Source of the DNA: JAGLQA01 sp023135565
GTDB lineage: Bacteria; Acidobacteriota; Aminicenantia; UBA2199
Reading direction: 5' to 3'
NCBI GenBank assembly: GCA_030639305.1
Contig: DAOWCY010000008.1
Coordinates: forward strand, 8,017 to 72,016
Length of the DNA stretch: 64,000 nt
Positions 26,531-34,483 of this stretch are shown one piece after another (the first letter of the stretch is position 1; each line of letters begins with the position of its first letter). A program made the position numbers and the translations under genes. Under the pieces are notes generated by a model. That model was not told where the DNA came from, ran no database searches, and was given only the letters and a program-made list of their open reading frames with translations.

Positions 26531-26562
26531 CCCCCAGGAGGGGCGAAAAAAAATTATTTTTT

Positions 26563-26591
26563 TTGAAATTTCCAGCTTTTTGATGTAAAAT
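26563..26591 (+). promoter_or_regulatory. Promoter of the second fibre-like gene
   Basis: TTGAAA (26563-26568), 17-bp spacer, TAAAAT (26586-26591), immediately followed by the leader hairpin TAGTAC...GTACTA. Confidence 0.75.
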
Positions 26592-26697
26592 AGTACATGC
26601 CGTTTCATGGCGGTACTAACCAAAATATTTTACGTAATTCAAGCTGCCGCCGTTAATTGGTTTTTTTCAAGTTTAGTCTTGAAAAAAAGTTATTGCA
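26592..26697 (+). promoter_or_regulatory. Conserved two-hairpin leader element, copy 2
   Basis: Stem 1 is TAGTAC/GTACTA, replacing the CATTAC/GTAATG pair of the other copies at the same place. Stem 2 is a perfect 11-bp TTTTTTTCAAG/CTTGAAAAAAA with loop TTTAGT (26661-26688). GGCGG (26610s) can alternatively pair with CCGCC (26640s). It lies in the 5' UTR, 60-165 bases before the ATG. Confidence 0.6.
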
Positions 26698-26758
26698 TTG
26701 CTTTTAAATTTGAAAAAAATTCTTCGGTTGGAGAATAAAATATAAGGAGGTAAGATTC

Positions 26759-28291
26759 ATGATTGGGAAAAAGAGTCTTATAGCATTAGCAGCGTTATTT
26801 TTTGCGCTATGTTTTACCGTTACGGCAGCCGGTTATAACAAGGTTGCCGATGTAAGCGTGGGTTCCTTCGGTATCCACTGGCAGCCCAAAGTAGGCTTCG
26901 AGAAAATAGTTTTGACCGTCTCATGTCCCGACGGTTCGGTTTTCTCAAAAACTTTTTCCGGCGGCGGCGCACCCTATCTCGGCCTATCCGACAACAAGGG
27001 GAATTTCGGCGATGGCCTTTATACTTACGAACTGCGGGTCAGCCCTTACACTGTGAAGAAGACCCGGAAAGCCGGGGACAGGTCGCTGCCTCAAAAAACC
27101 ATGCTTCAGTCCGGTTTTTTTACGGTTAAAGGCGGCAGTATCGTCACCACCGGCGGCGGTGAAGACGGTTTAGATCCTACCAACGATATACTCCACTACG
27201 ATGACGTCATTATCACCGGCAGCCTGTGCGTAGGTTTCGACTGCGCCAACGGGGAATCTTTCGGTTTCGATACCATTATTCTAAAAGAACACAACCTGCG
27301 TATTTATTTCAACGACACCAGCTATACAGCTTCTTATCCCACCAACAACTGGCGTATTACCATAAACGATTCTACCAATGGCGGCGCTTCCTATTTTTCT
27401 GTCGATGATGTGGATGACGGCACCTCGATATTTAAGATCGAAGCCGGAGCTCCCAGCAACTCTCTTTATGTAGAAGACTATGGCCGGATCGGTTTAGGAA
27501 CTTCTACACCGGTGGTGGAACTGCATATCAAAGACAGCGACACACCGACTGTGCGCTTAGAGCAGGACAGCTCGGGCGGATGGACCGCCCAAACCTGGGA
27601 TGTAGCCGGTAACGAATCCAATTTCTTTATCAGGGATGCCACCAACGGGTCCAAGCTGCCTTTCAGGATCCAACCCAGCACTCCTTCCAGCACATTGTGC
27701 CTCAAATCGGACGGCAAAATAGGTATCGGCACCTGGTCGCCGGCATATGCCCTTGAATTAGAGACCACAGGGTCAGACGCCATTTTCGCTATCGACCGAA
27801 CTGACGGCGCAACCGGAAAAGTCGCCGCAGGTACTAATGGAGTACAAATAGGATCTATCTCCAACGACAAAGTACATTTTGTAGTAAATAACGGCACCAA
27901 AGTGTTGACTGTGGACACCGACAGCCAGGTGGGTATCGGCCAGACGGCCCCTTCTTACCTGCTGCACTTAGGCGGCGGCGCTTATTCCGACGGCAGCGAC
28001 TGGTACCCCTCATGCAGCAGGGAACTCAAAGAAAACATCGAGAACCTCACCCTTGAAGAAGCGATAGCAGCGGTAAAAGATCTCAACCCGGTAAAGTACA
28101 ATTATAAAAAGAACAAAGAAGAAGCGAGAGTGGGTTTCATCGCTGAAGATGTGCCGGAACTGGTAGCCATAAACAGCAGGAAAAACCTGAGCACTATGGA
28201 CATCCTGGCTGTTTTGACCAGGGTTGTTAAAGCACAGCAGGAGACCATAGAGAAACTCAACCGGCGGCTTGCCGAGGTTGAAAACAAATAA
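26759..28291 (+). CDS. Exported fibre-like protein with S74 intramolecular-chaperone domain (paralogue 2)
   Basis: 510 residues, collinear with the preceding gene: signal peptide (about 1-22), ADVSVGSFGIHWQP start, beta-rich shaft with NLRIYFNDTS and IGIGTWSPA turns, S74 chaperone (SRELKENIENL, GFIAEDVPELV) and a short coiled coil (VKAQQETIEKLNRRLAEVE). AAGGAGG precedes the ATG. The N-terminal domains and chaperones of the two genes are more alike than parts of their shafts, which suggests diversification of the exposed shaft. It has its own promoter and leader, so it is regulated separately from paralogue 1. Confidence 0.82.
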   Translation: MIGKKSLIALAALFFALCFTVTAAGYNKVADVSVGSFGIHWQPKVGFEKIVLTVSCPDGSVFSKTFSGGGAPYLGLSDNKGNFGDGLYTYELRVSPYTVKKTRKAGDRSLPQKTMLQSGFFTVKGGSIVTTGGGEDGLDPTNDILHYDDVIITGSLCVGFDCANGESFGFDTIILKEHNLRIYFNDTSYTASYPTNNWRITINDSTNGGASYFSVDDVDDGTSIFKIEAGAPSNSLYVEDYGRIGLGTSTPVVELHIKDSDTPTVRLEQDSSGGWTAQTWDVAGNESNFFIRDATNGSKLPFRIQPSTPSSTLCLKSDGKIGIGTWSPAYALELETTGSDAIFAIDRTDGATGKVAAGTNGVQIGSISNDKVHFVVNNGTKVLTVDTDSQVGIGQTAPSYLLHLGGGAYSDGSDWYPSCSRELKENIENLTLEEAIAAVKDLNPVKYNYKKNKEEARVGFIAEDVPELVAINSRKNLSTMDILAVLTRVVKAQQETIEKLNRRLAEVENK

Positions 28292-28329
28292 CTATCCGGA
28301 AAATATAACCCTTAATTAACAGAGGCGCT

Positions 28330-28495
28330 TTTTCCAGGCTCCTTAGGGTGGGGGAGCCGACCCCCGCCCAGGCCCCTCATAGGGTGCGGACGCCGGCCGC
28401 TTTGCAAAAACAAACTTTCCGGTCAACCCGGTCAGAGATTTGATTCCTCAGCCCCTTATAGGTTCCCCGTGCCACGGGGCCGCACCCCCGGGGAA
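28330..28495. repeat. Modular repeat (F-type with CCCCGTGCCACGGGG)
   Basis: It contains CTCCTTAGGGTGGGGGAGCC, CTCATAGGGTGCGGACGCC, the GGTCAACCCGGTCAGAG core and a CCCCGTGCCACGGGG palindrome. It shares its core with 45-131 and 34317-34392. It lies between the convergent fibre and STN genes. Confidence 0.65.
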
Positions 28496-28505
28496 TTTTT
28501 ACTTT

Positions 28506-28961
28506 TTATTTTGATTTTTTGGAGCCGGTGTTCAAGCCTACGATACTAACCACATTACCATAACGCATCATGGCCATGCCATTCTGCCTCAAAATAAGGT
28601 CTAAAGCCTGATCCCAGGGCACTTGCTTCAATGAACAGGTAACCCTGCCGTTCACATCAGGGTCGATAACGATATTAAACTTGTAGTTCCGGGCAAAAAT
28701 AAGAAGCACATTCTTCAAATCCGCATCCTTAAAATAAAAATCTCCCGGTTTCCCGGTGTATTTTTTTGCAGCTCCCCGGATACTCCTGCCTGCTTGTGTT
28801 TTTACCGGCTCTTTTTTTTCGGTCTTCTCCTGCTTTTCCTGTTTCTCTTGTTTTCCCCGGCAGCCGGGGCTTCCGGCAGCTTGCTCTGCGGCGGGCAAAC
28901 TTACCCACAGCAGCAGTGCCGTTATCGCGCAGCACATCGCTATTACTCTTTTTTTTCTCAT
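28506..28961 (-). CDS. Exported STN-domain (secretin N0-like) protein
   Basis: 151 residues: a signal peptide (about 1-25), a Lys/Glu-rich linker (KQEKQEKQEKTEKKEP), and a single secretin/TonB short N-terminal domain (about 75-140; FYFKDADLKNVLLIFARNY, GRVTCSLKQVPWDQALDLIL). Full secretins such as PilQ continue into N1 domains and a barrel; here the protein stops after STN. It could be a periplasmic adaptor for a secretin or TonB system. No secretin gene is present in the window. TTGAAT-17-TATAAT lies upstream on the minus strand. Confidence 0.75.
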   Translation of the reverse strand: MRKKRVIAMCCAITALLLWVSLPAAEQAAGSPGCRGKQEKQEKQEKTEKKEPVKTQAGRSIRGAAKKYTGKPGDFYFKDADLKNVLLIFARNYKFNIVIDPDVNGRVTCSLKQVPWDQALDLILRQNGMAMMRYGNVVSIVGLNTGSKKSK

Positions 28962-28968
28962 TTTATGC

Positions 28969-29058
28969 CATTACATGGCGGTAATGAGCAACATGTTATT
29001 CACTTTTCAGGTTACCGCCGCCAGGTGGTTTTTTTTCAAGCTTAGCCTTGAAGAAACA
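28969..29058 (+). promoter_or_regulatory. Conserved two-hairpin element, copy 3
   Basis: Stem 1 is CATTAC/GTAATG (28969-28985) and stem 2 is TTCAAG/CTTGAA around CTTAGC (29035-29052). GGCGGTAA (28977-28984) can also pair with TTACCGCC (29012-29019). Unlike copies 1 and 2, the adjacent good promoter (29058-29086) reads the minus strand, so this copy would be transcribed in the opposite sense, as the leader of the STN gene. Confidence 0.55.
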
Positions 29059-29086
29059 TTATATATTACCGGGTAATAAAATTCAA
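29058..29086 (-). promoter_or_regulatory. Promoter of the STN gene
   Basis: Minus strand TTGAAT (29081-29086), 17-bp spacer, TATAAT (29058-29063). The leader of about 90 nt is exactly the two-hairpin element. Confidence 0.75.
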
Positions 29087-29173
29087 TAGCGGGCCATTAC
29101 AAAAAAACCGCTTTTCCCGGCTGCGGAAGGAGGAAACATTCACTCCTAAATTGTTTTTTTTTGGCTTCTTGCC

Positions 29174-29202
29174 TTGAATTTTTCTCCTGTTTGTGCTATA
29201 TA
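29174..29202 (+). promoter_or_regulatory. Promoter of the glycan cluster
   Basis: TTGAAT (29174-29179), 17-bp spacer, TATATA (29197-29202). The leader of about 165 nt holds GGGCGGGAGCTTAC (29301-29314), loosely like the ops sequence of RfaH-controlled operons, and a perfect CCGGAAATTTCCGG palindrome (29320-29333). No gene is seen in 28962-29374. Confidence 0.55.
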
Positions 29203-29374
29203 CTAACTTAGAATTTAATAAGAAAACCCTTGAATACAGGGAAAAAAACATTCATGGCTGTAAATACTGGAAGAATATCTTCTGGCCGCAAAAAACCTAT
29301 GGGCGGGAGCTTACTCAACCCGGAAATTTCCGGTTTCTTCATTGTAAAACAGCGGCATTAATGAGAATTTGTCT

Positions 29375-30211
29375 ATGGTAAGAACACAATTAAAAAAATA
29401 TTTGAGTTTAAAAGGTTTCTGGGGATTTTTAAAAGGCCTTTACGAAAATCGCAAGATAATCTACCAGTTGGTCGAAAAAGACATGCAAAATCAATATTTG
29501 GGCTCTTTTTTAGGGGTAACCTGGTCTTTTATCCAGCCCACAATCTTTATACTGGTACTCTGGTTTGTTTTTTCCACCGGTCTCAGGGGTGCCCGAACAG
29601 CAGGTGAGGTACCTTTTGTCCTCTACTTAGTGGCGGGAATAATCATATGGAATTTTTTTTCCGCCTGCCTGCCGGCCGGAGCATCATCTATAAAACAAAA
29701 CAGTTACCTGGTAAACAAGATGGTATTCCGGGTGAGTATGCTGCCTGTAGTGAAGATTTTATCTTCCTTAGTCGTCCATACATTTTTCCTGGTAGTAGTA
29801 ATGATCTTATACTTTGCCCACGGGTATTTTATCGATCTTTATTACCTGCAAATTTTGTACTACATTTTTGCCACCATGGTTTTTACCCTGGGGGTCTCAT
29901 GGATTACCTCTTCGGTGGCGTTGTTCTTCCCCGATTTATTCCAGATTATTCAATTAGTAGTGCGCATTGGATTCTGGTTTACCCCCATCATCTGGCCCAT
30001 CGAAAGGGTGCCGGAGAAGTACCAGGTCTTTGTCAAGGCTAACCCGGCTTACTACTTAGTAATGGGTTACCGGGACAGCCTGATTTATAAGGTTTGGTTC
30101 TGGGAACACCCGGCGTTAACTACCTATTTCTGGCTGCTCACCCTAATTGTATTTGCCCTGGGCAGCATCGTTTTCAGGCGGCTGAAACCCCATTTCGCCG
30201 ACGTATTATAA
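29375..30211 (+). CDS. wzm: ABC polysaccharide exporter, permease subunit
   Basis: 279 residues with six predicted membrane segments in the ABC-2/TagG/KpsM pattern, including the amphipathic N-terminus, LGVTWSFIQPTIFILVLWF and a WFTPIIWP segment. It should form the inner-membrane channel that exports an undecaprenyl-linked polysaccharide, powered by the ATPase encoded nine bases downstream. ATG 29375 is chosen; a TTG two codons upstream is the alternative. It is the first gene of the plus-strand glycan cluster, and Wzm is the functional analogy. Confidence 0.85.
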   Translation: MVRTQLKKYLSLKGFWGFLKGLYENRKIIYQLVEKDMQNQYLGSFLGVTWSFIQPTIFILVLWFVFSTGLRGARTAGEVPFVLYLVAGIIIWNFFSACLPAGASSIKQNSYLVNKMVFRVSMLPVVKILSSLVVHTFFLVVVMILYFAHGYFIDLYYLQILYYIFATMVFTLGVSWITSSVALFFPDLFQIIQLVVRIGFWFTPIIWPIERVPEKYQVFVKANPAYYLVMGYRDSLIYKVWFWEHPALTTYFWLLTLIVFALGSIVFRRLKPHFADVL

Positions 30212-30220
30212 TTTCCGAAC

Positions 30221-31591
30221 ATGACAAACATCGCAATAAAAATTGAAAATCTTTCCAAAGTATACAGGCTCTACGACAAAAATATCGACCGTCTAAAAGA
30301 GGCGATTCATCCCTTCAAGAAAAAATACCACCATCCCTTTTACGCTTTGAAAAAATTGAACATTACGGTTAAAAAAGGAGAAATCCTGGGTATTATCGGA
30401 CGTAACGGCTCCGGGAAATCGACGCTGGCAAAAATTGTCAGCGGAGTGCTGATGCAGTCTACCGGGAACTGCGCTGTCAATGGTAGAGTTTCCCCACTTT
30501 TAGGCGTGGCGGGAGGTTTTAACCCCGAATTAACGGGAGTAGAGAATATCTACTTGAATGGCATGATAAAGGGCTTTTCCCGCAAAGAGATGGATGCCAT
30601 GTTAGATGACATCATCTCATTTGCCGACATCGGGGAATTCATTTACCAGCCGGTAAAAACCTACTCCAGCGGTATGAACGCCCGCTTAGGGTTTGCCGTG
30701 GCCATCAATATCAACCCGAAGATTTTGATTTTAGACGAAGTGCTTTCCGTGGGTGATGAACTATTTAAAAGAAAGTGTTTTGCCAAGATGGAGGAGCTTT
30801 TCGATTCCGGTTGTACTGTATTATTTGTGTCTCACAGCATGAGTTCCGTGAATGAAATCTGTTCGAGAGCTATCCTTATCGATAAGGGGGAATTAATTTT
30901 AGAAGGTCCTCCGAAATCGGTTACCCTGCACTATCAGAAATTATTATATGCAAAAGAGGAGAAAAAAGATAAAATCAGGAATGAGATCATTCAACTGAAT
31001 AACAATGAGGAGAAGAAAAAAAAGTTTGCTTCGACTGTAGAAGAAATCGAAGAGAAACCCGCCGCAAAAGAGACGGAAGAGGTGGAAAAGCAGGAAGCAT
31101 ATTATATCCCCGAATTTATACCCCAAAGTACTGTTATACATAAAAATTATGATGTCGATATATACGATGTACAGATCAAAACCCTGGATGGGGGAAAAGT
31201 GAATGTGCTGGTAACGAATGAAGAGTATGTCTATTCTTACAAAATCCGTTTCGATATGGATATTGAAAATGTTAACTTCGGCATGGGTATTAGAAGTGAA
31301 AAAGGATTTGTTTTAAGTTGGATGAAGTATCCTGGAACAAACCGGTATTTAGAAGACAAAATCACTAAAAAGTCTAATTATTTAGTAGAATGGTATTTTA
31401 CATGTTCATTTCTCCCGGGAAATTATTACGTTTCCGCCGGCTTGAGATCCCTAAAGGATGGCGAAATCGTGTTTTTGAATAAAATTGATGATGCTTTAGT
31501 CTTCAAGGTCCAGGAAGACAAGAAAAGACAAAAAGGTGGAATTGTCGATTGTAAGCAATATGTAAATATCAAAGAACTTGACCGGGAATAA
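30221..31591 (+). CDS. wzt: ABC polysaccharide exporter, ATPase with C-terminal carbohydrate-binding domain
   Basis: 456 residues. The ATPase domain (about 1-240) has Walker A GRNGSGKST, signature YSSGMNARLGFA and Walker B ILILDEVLSVGD. A Lys/Glu-rich linker (about 245-300) leads to a beta-sandwich Wzt-type domain (about 305-450). In O9a-type systems this domain recognises the modified, capped end of the polysaccharide before export. Here it may read the sulfate, methyl or acyl cap made by neighbouring enzymes; that is inference. Confidence 0.88.
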   Translation: MTNIAIKIENLSKVYRLYDKNIDRLKEAIHPFKKKYHHPFYALKKLNITVKKGEILGIIGRNGSGKSTLAKIVSGVLMQSTGNCAVNGRVSPLLGVAGGFNPELTGVENIYLNGMIKGFSRKEMDAMLDDIISFADIGEFIYQPVKTYSSGMNARLGFAVAININPKILILDEVLSVGDELFKRKCFAKMEELFDSGCTVLFVSHSMSSVNEICSRAILIDKGELILEGPPKSVTLHYQKLLYAKEEKKDKIRNEIIQLNNNEEKKKKFASTVEEIEEKPAAKETEEVEKQEAYYIPEFIPQSTVIHKNYDVDIYDVQIKTLDGGKVNVLVTNEEYVYSYKIRFDMDIENVNFGMGIRSEKGFVLSWMKYPGTNRYLEDKITKKSNYLVEWYFTCSFLPGNYYVSAGLRSLKDGEIVFLNKIDDALVFKVQEDKKRQKGGIVDCKQYVNIKELDRE

Positions 31592-31626
31592 TCGTTTTGT
31601 AAATTTTCCCAGGATCATTAAACAAA

Positions 31627-32415
31627 ATGAAAAAAAATCCTTTTGAAAAGAAATTTATTTTTATAACAGGTACTCCAAGATCAGGCTCCTCGATGCTTAC
31701 AAAAGTAATCGACGCTCACCCTGATATCGCAATGTTGATGGAAAATAATTTTGGAAACCGGCGCCGGCATTGGGAAAAAAATGAAGCCTGGAACTCTCCC
31801 GAAAACCTAATAAAGGAAGTTGAAATTTTATACTCCCGTTTAAAAGAGCCCATCATAGGAAATAAAGTATGCACACCCGATGTTTGGTGCGCGGACGATA
31901 TTAATATGTTTTGCCGATTATTTAAGAATTTCAAAATTTTATTTATAGTCAGGGACCCGGGAGCAGTCGCCCTATCCCGTCAAACAAGAGAAGTAGGGAA
32001 GCAGGATTATTCACTCGTTTATAATGAAAAAGCTAAGGAAAATATTTTATTGAACTTTAAAAGTCAATTTCACACATATATATCTTCCTGGCGGCAAAGT
32101 ATCGAGACTTACTGGAAATTGACAGACGTATTTGGAGATAAGGTAAAAATTGTTTATTACGAAGATTTTTGTGACCGGTTTGAAGAGCAGGCAAAAAAAA
32201 TTTTTAATTTTTTAGATATAAAATTTTCCGGCAGGGTATTAAATTGGTATAAATATCCTCATTATGATGGCGGAGGTAATATGGTCAGGGATTTAAAGTA
32301 TAAAGATGCCCCGGTTTTTGCCCGCAGCAAATACGAAAATCATCCAAAGGATTTGTCGGAAGTGTTGAAAACAGTAGAATGGCAATTTCATCTCTGGGAA
32401 AACAGGAAATTGTAA
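31627..32415 (+). CDS. Sulfotransferase 1
   Basis: 262 residues. The P-loop-like PAPS 5'-phosphosulfate motif TGTPRSGSSML is at about 14-24, and the 3'-phosphate site resembles FIVRDPGAVALSRQ near 107-120. It would transfer sulfate from PAPS to a hydroxyl of a sugar in the cytoplasm. It is similar in fold to other sulfotransferase genes in this cluster but divergent in sequence, so each may address a different position. No signal peptide or membrane helix. Confidence 0.78.
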   Translation: MKKNPFEKKFIFITGTPRSGSSMLTKVIDAHPDIAMLMENNFGNRRRHWEKNEAWNSPENLIKEVEILYSRLKEPIIGNKVCTPDVWCADDINMFCRLFKNFKILFIVRDPGAVALSRQTREVGKQDYSLVYNEKAKENILLNFKSQFHTYISSWRQSIETYWKLTDVFGDKVKIVYYEDFCDRFEEQAKKIFNFLDIKFSGRVLNWYKYPHYDGGGNMVRDLKYKDAPVFARSKYENHPKDLSEVLKTVEWQFHLWENRKL

Positions 32416-32471
32416 AGCATTAGGATTTGGACTAAAAAAAGAAATTTATATTTTATAAGAAAAGTGAAAAA

Positions 32472-33572
32472 ATGGATCATCCGGATAAAATAAGGTTTGA
32501 ACACGATTTTACAGATCGGCAATTTGTGAAATATTTGTTGGATTCTATCCTGGAATATAAGAAAAACAACATGAAGATTTTGTTTTCGGAAAATAACCCG
32601 ATAACCGGGGAAGTCGTTAAAACACTGGATGAGACATATAAGCTGCAGTGTGAATACTACATTATAGATAACTCTTCATCTCCCGTCTCTTTAACCGGTA
32701 ATGTTGTTTTTTATAATTCCTTGATCGACTTTGAAAAGGAACGGGAAGCTCTCGATGTGATAGTTTGTGTGAGCGCCGATAGTAAAAAAGTGCATGCTTT
32801 TTTTTATGAAACCCAGGGGAATCCGAAGTTATTTAAAACTCCTTTTATATATAAGATAAGAGGAAGCGAGACCTATCCCCTGCTTAATGAGCAGGACCTG
32901 TGGAAAGAGTTCGGTATTGCGGACACTCATGTATTCATAACCAGCCAGTTTGATAACGGGTTATTTGAAAGTATTTACAGGTATTCTTTAACAAAGGTGA
33001 GAAGAAAATGCCAGGTTAGAGACGCCTATGACTTGTTTTCATGCCTGGAACAGTGCGATTCGGTGAGTGGCGATATTATCGAGTTCGGTACTTTCGAGGG
33101 ACATTCCGGGCTTTTGATAGCAGAGTACATCAAAAGGCGGAATTTAAATAAAAGGCTCTTTCTCTGCGATACCTTCGACAAATTCCCCGGAGTAGATTGT
33201 GGAATAGATAGATGGTGGAGTAATCTCGACATTAAAAACTTTGATTTTACCCACGTCAAAGCGATTTTTGAACCTTATGAATTTGTAAAATTGGTGAAAG
33301 GAGAATTTGAAAAAACGATTCATCATATTCCCAGCGATAGGTTTTCCTTTGCTTTTGTCGATTGCGATAGTTATGAGGCTACTCGGTTCGCAGCGGATTA
33401 TGTCTATCCAAAACTGTCTACCGGAGGTTGTATGGTTTTCGAGGATTATGGCCATCACAATTTGGTAGGAGCGCGCCGGGCAGTCGATGAATTTATCGCT
33501 GGGAAAGGCAATAAAATATTTTCATTTTTTTCTTTTTTCAGCGGGCTTAAAATAGTCGTAAAACTTGCATGA
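32472..33572 (+). CDS. TylF/MycF-family O-methyltransferase with N-terminal extension
   Basis: 366 residues. The C-terminal ~190 residues match TylF-type SAM methyltransferases: GDIIEFGTFEGHSG (SAM loop, near 198-211), LFLCDTFDKFPG, FAFVDCDSYEAT and the metal-site FEDYGHHN. The N-terminal ~170 residues look like a separate alpha/beta domain (KILFSENN, DVIVCVSADS) that I cannot assign. Family members methylate sugar hydroxyls. The gene lies between a sulfotransferase and a second methyltransferase, fitting tailoring of the exported glycan. Confidence 0.75.
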   Translation: MDHPDKIRFEHDFTDRQFVKYLLDSILEYKKNNMKILFSENNPITGEVVKTLDETYKLQCEYYIIDNSSSPVSLTGNVVFYNSLIDFEKEREALDVIVCVSADSKKVHAFFYETQGNPKLFKTPFIYKIRGSETYPLLNEQDLWKEFGIADTHVFITSQFDNGLFESIYRYSLTKVRRKCQVRDAYDLFSCLEQCDSVSGDIIEFGTFEGHSGLLIAEYIKRRNLNKRLFLCDTFDKFPGVDCGIDRWWSNLDIKNFDFTHVKAIFEPYEFVKLVKGEFEKTIHHIPSDRFSFAFVDCDSYEATRFAADYVYPKLSTGGCMVFEDYGHHNLVGARRAVDEFIAGKGNKIFSFFSFFSGLKIVVKLA

Positions 33573-33588
33573 AAAGGAGATTTGTTTA

Positions 33589-34341
33589 ATGTTAGAATGG
33601 CCGAGATATAGTGTTTATAAAACGCCGGAATATTTGGAATTACGTAAGAAAATAAGAAACCCGGGTCCCGGCAGGCCCAAGGCATGGGCTTACCCATGGT
33701 GTATCCTGAACGGTCAACTCCATGAGCATTTATTTTCCCTGGATTTCGGCTGCGGCTCAAAGTCCAATTTTACCTATTATATAAGTGAAATCACCAAAAG
33801 TATGACCATTGGAGCGGACTTAAGCCGCCTCCAGGAAGATTCCGGCAGTGTCCGTTTTGTGCAAAACCGCATCGACCGGCTGGAATTTCCAGACGATTTT
33901 TTCGATCGTATTTTTTCTATATCGGTGCTGGAGCATGTGCCGCTTAACAAAAGGGCAGAGGTATTAACTGAGATTTTCCGGGTGCTGCGCCCCGGCGGGC
34001 TGGCTGTTTTCACTATCGACTGGATTTTCGGGATGAATGACCGGCTGCTGGAACAGTTAATCGCCAGCAGAGACTTAGGACGCATCGGTTCGAATATATT
34101 CGGTAATTATGATTTTTCCAGGCTAATATCCGATTATGAACACCTAATTTCCCCACTTCTGCCCATCAACGAAAAATATCTCCCCGGTTCGGCGGCATTC
34201 GATGAAGAACGAATTCTTGCCGATGAAGACATGCTGGTGAGTGAATCGGACAATGTGACCGATGTGGAACTTTTCAAGTATACCACGGTTGGGCTGATCC
34301 TTAAGAAACAAGGAAAAGCGGACTGCGTCCGCACCCTATGA
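33589..34341 (+). CDS. Class I SAM-dependent methyltransferase
   Basis: 250 residues, Methyltransf_11 type: LDFGCGSKSNFTYYI (motif I), DRIFSISVLEHVP (motif IV) and EIFRVLRPGGLAVF (post-motif). ATG 33589 is chosen because AAGGAG precedes it; a TTG at 33565 is further upstream without support. The final residues (ADCVRTL) and the stop codon come from a dispersed repeat (34317-34392), so the original C-terminus was probably different. Substrate unknown, likely sugar or lipid carrier. Confidence 0.75.
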   Translation: MLEWPRYSVYKTPEYLELRKKIRNPGPGRPKAWAYPWCILNGQLHEHLFSLDFGCGSKSNFTYYISEITKSMTIGADLSRLQEDSGSVRFVQNRIDRLEFPDDFFDRIFSISVLEHVPLNKRAEVLTEIFRVLRPGGLAVFTIDWIFGMNDRLLEQLIASRDLGRIGSNIFGNYDFSRLISDYEHLISPLLPINEKYLPGSAAFDEERILADEDMLVSESDNVTDVELFKYTTVGLILKKQGKADCVRTL

Positions 34342-34392
34342 GAGGCGCGGGAATTCAAAACTCGACCAGGTTGACCGAAAGTTTTTTTTGCA
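34317..34392 (-). repeat. F-type modular repeat forming the end of the methyltransferase gene
   Basis: On the minus strand it reads GGTCAACCTGGTCGAGTTTTG, then CTCTCATAGGGTGCGGACGC. It is homologous to 28380-28450 and 45-131. It begins inside the preceding coding sequence and supplies its stop. Confidence 0.6.
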
Positions 34393-34483
34393 TCCTTTCA
34401 CGTAATATTAATACAAAAGGGCCCCGGGACAAAGATCACGAAAAAATAATGTGACCGCACATGATAAAAAGCAGAGTAAAAAC

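Noticed and set aside
24601..28291. Prophage tail-fibre region
   Set aside because: S74 domains are common on phage fibres, but both proteins have Sec signal peptides and there is no capsid, terminase, tail or integrase gene nearby.
29193..29381. 62-codon frame before the ABC permease
   Set aside because: Its start overlaps the -10 box of the cluster promoter (29197-29202), it has no Shine-Dalgarno, and it has no recognisable family. More likely untranslated leader.
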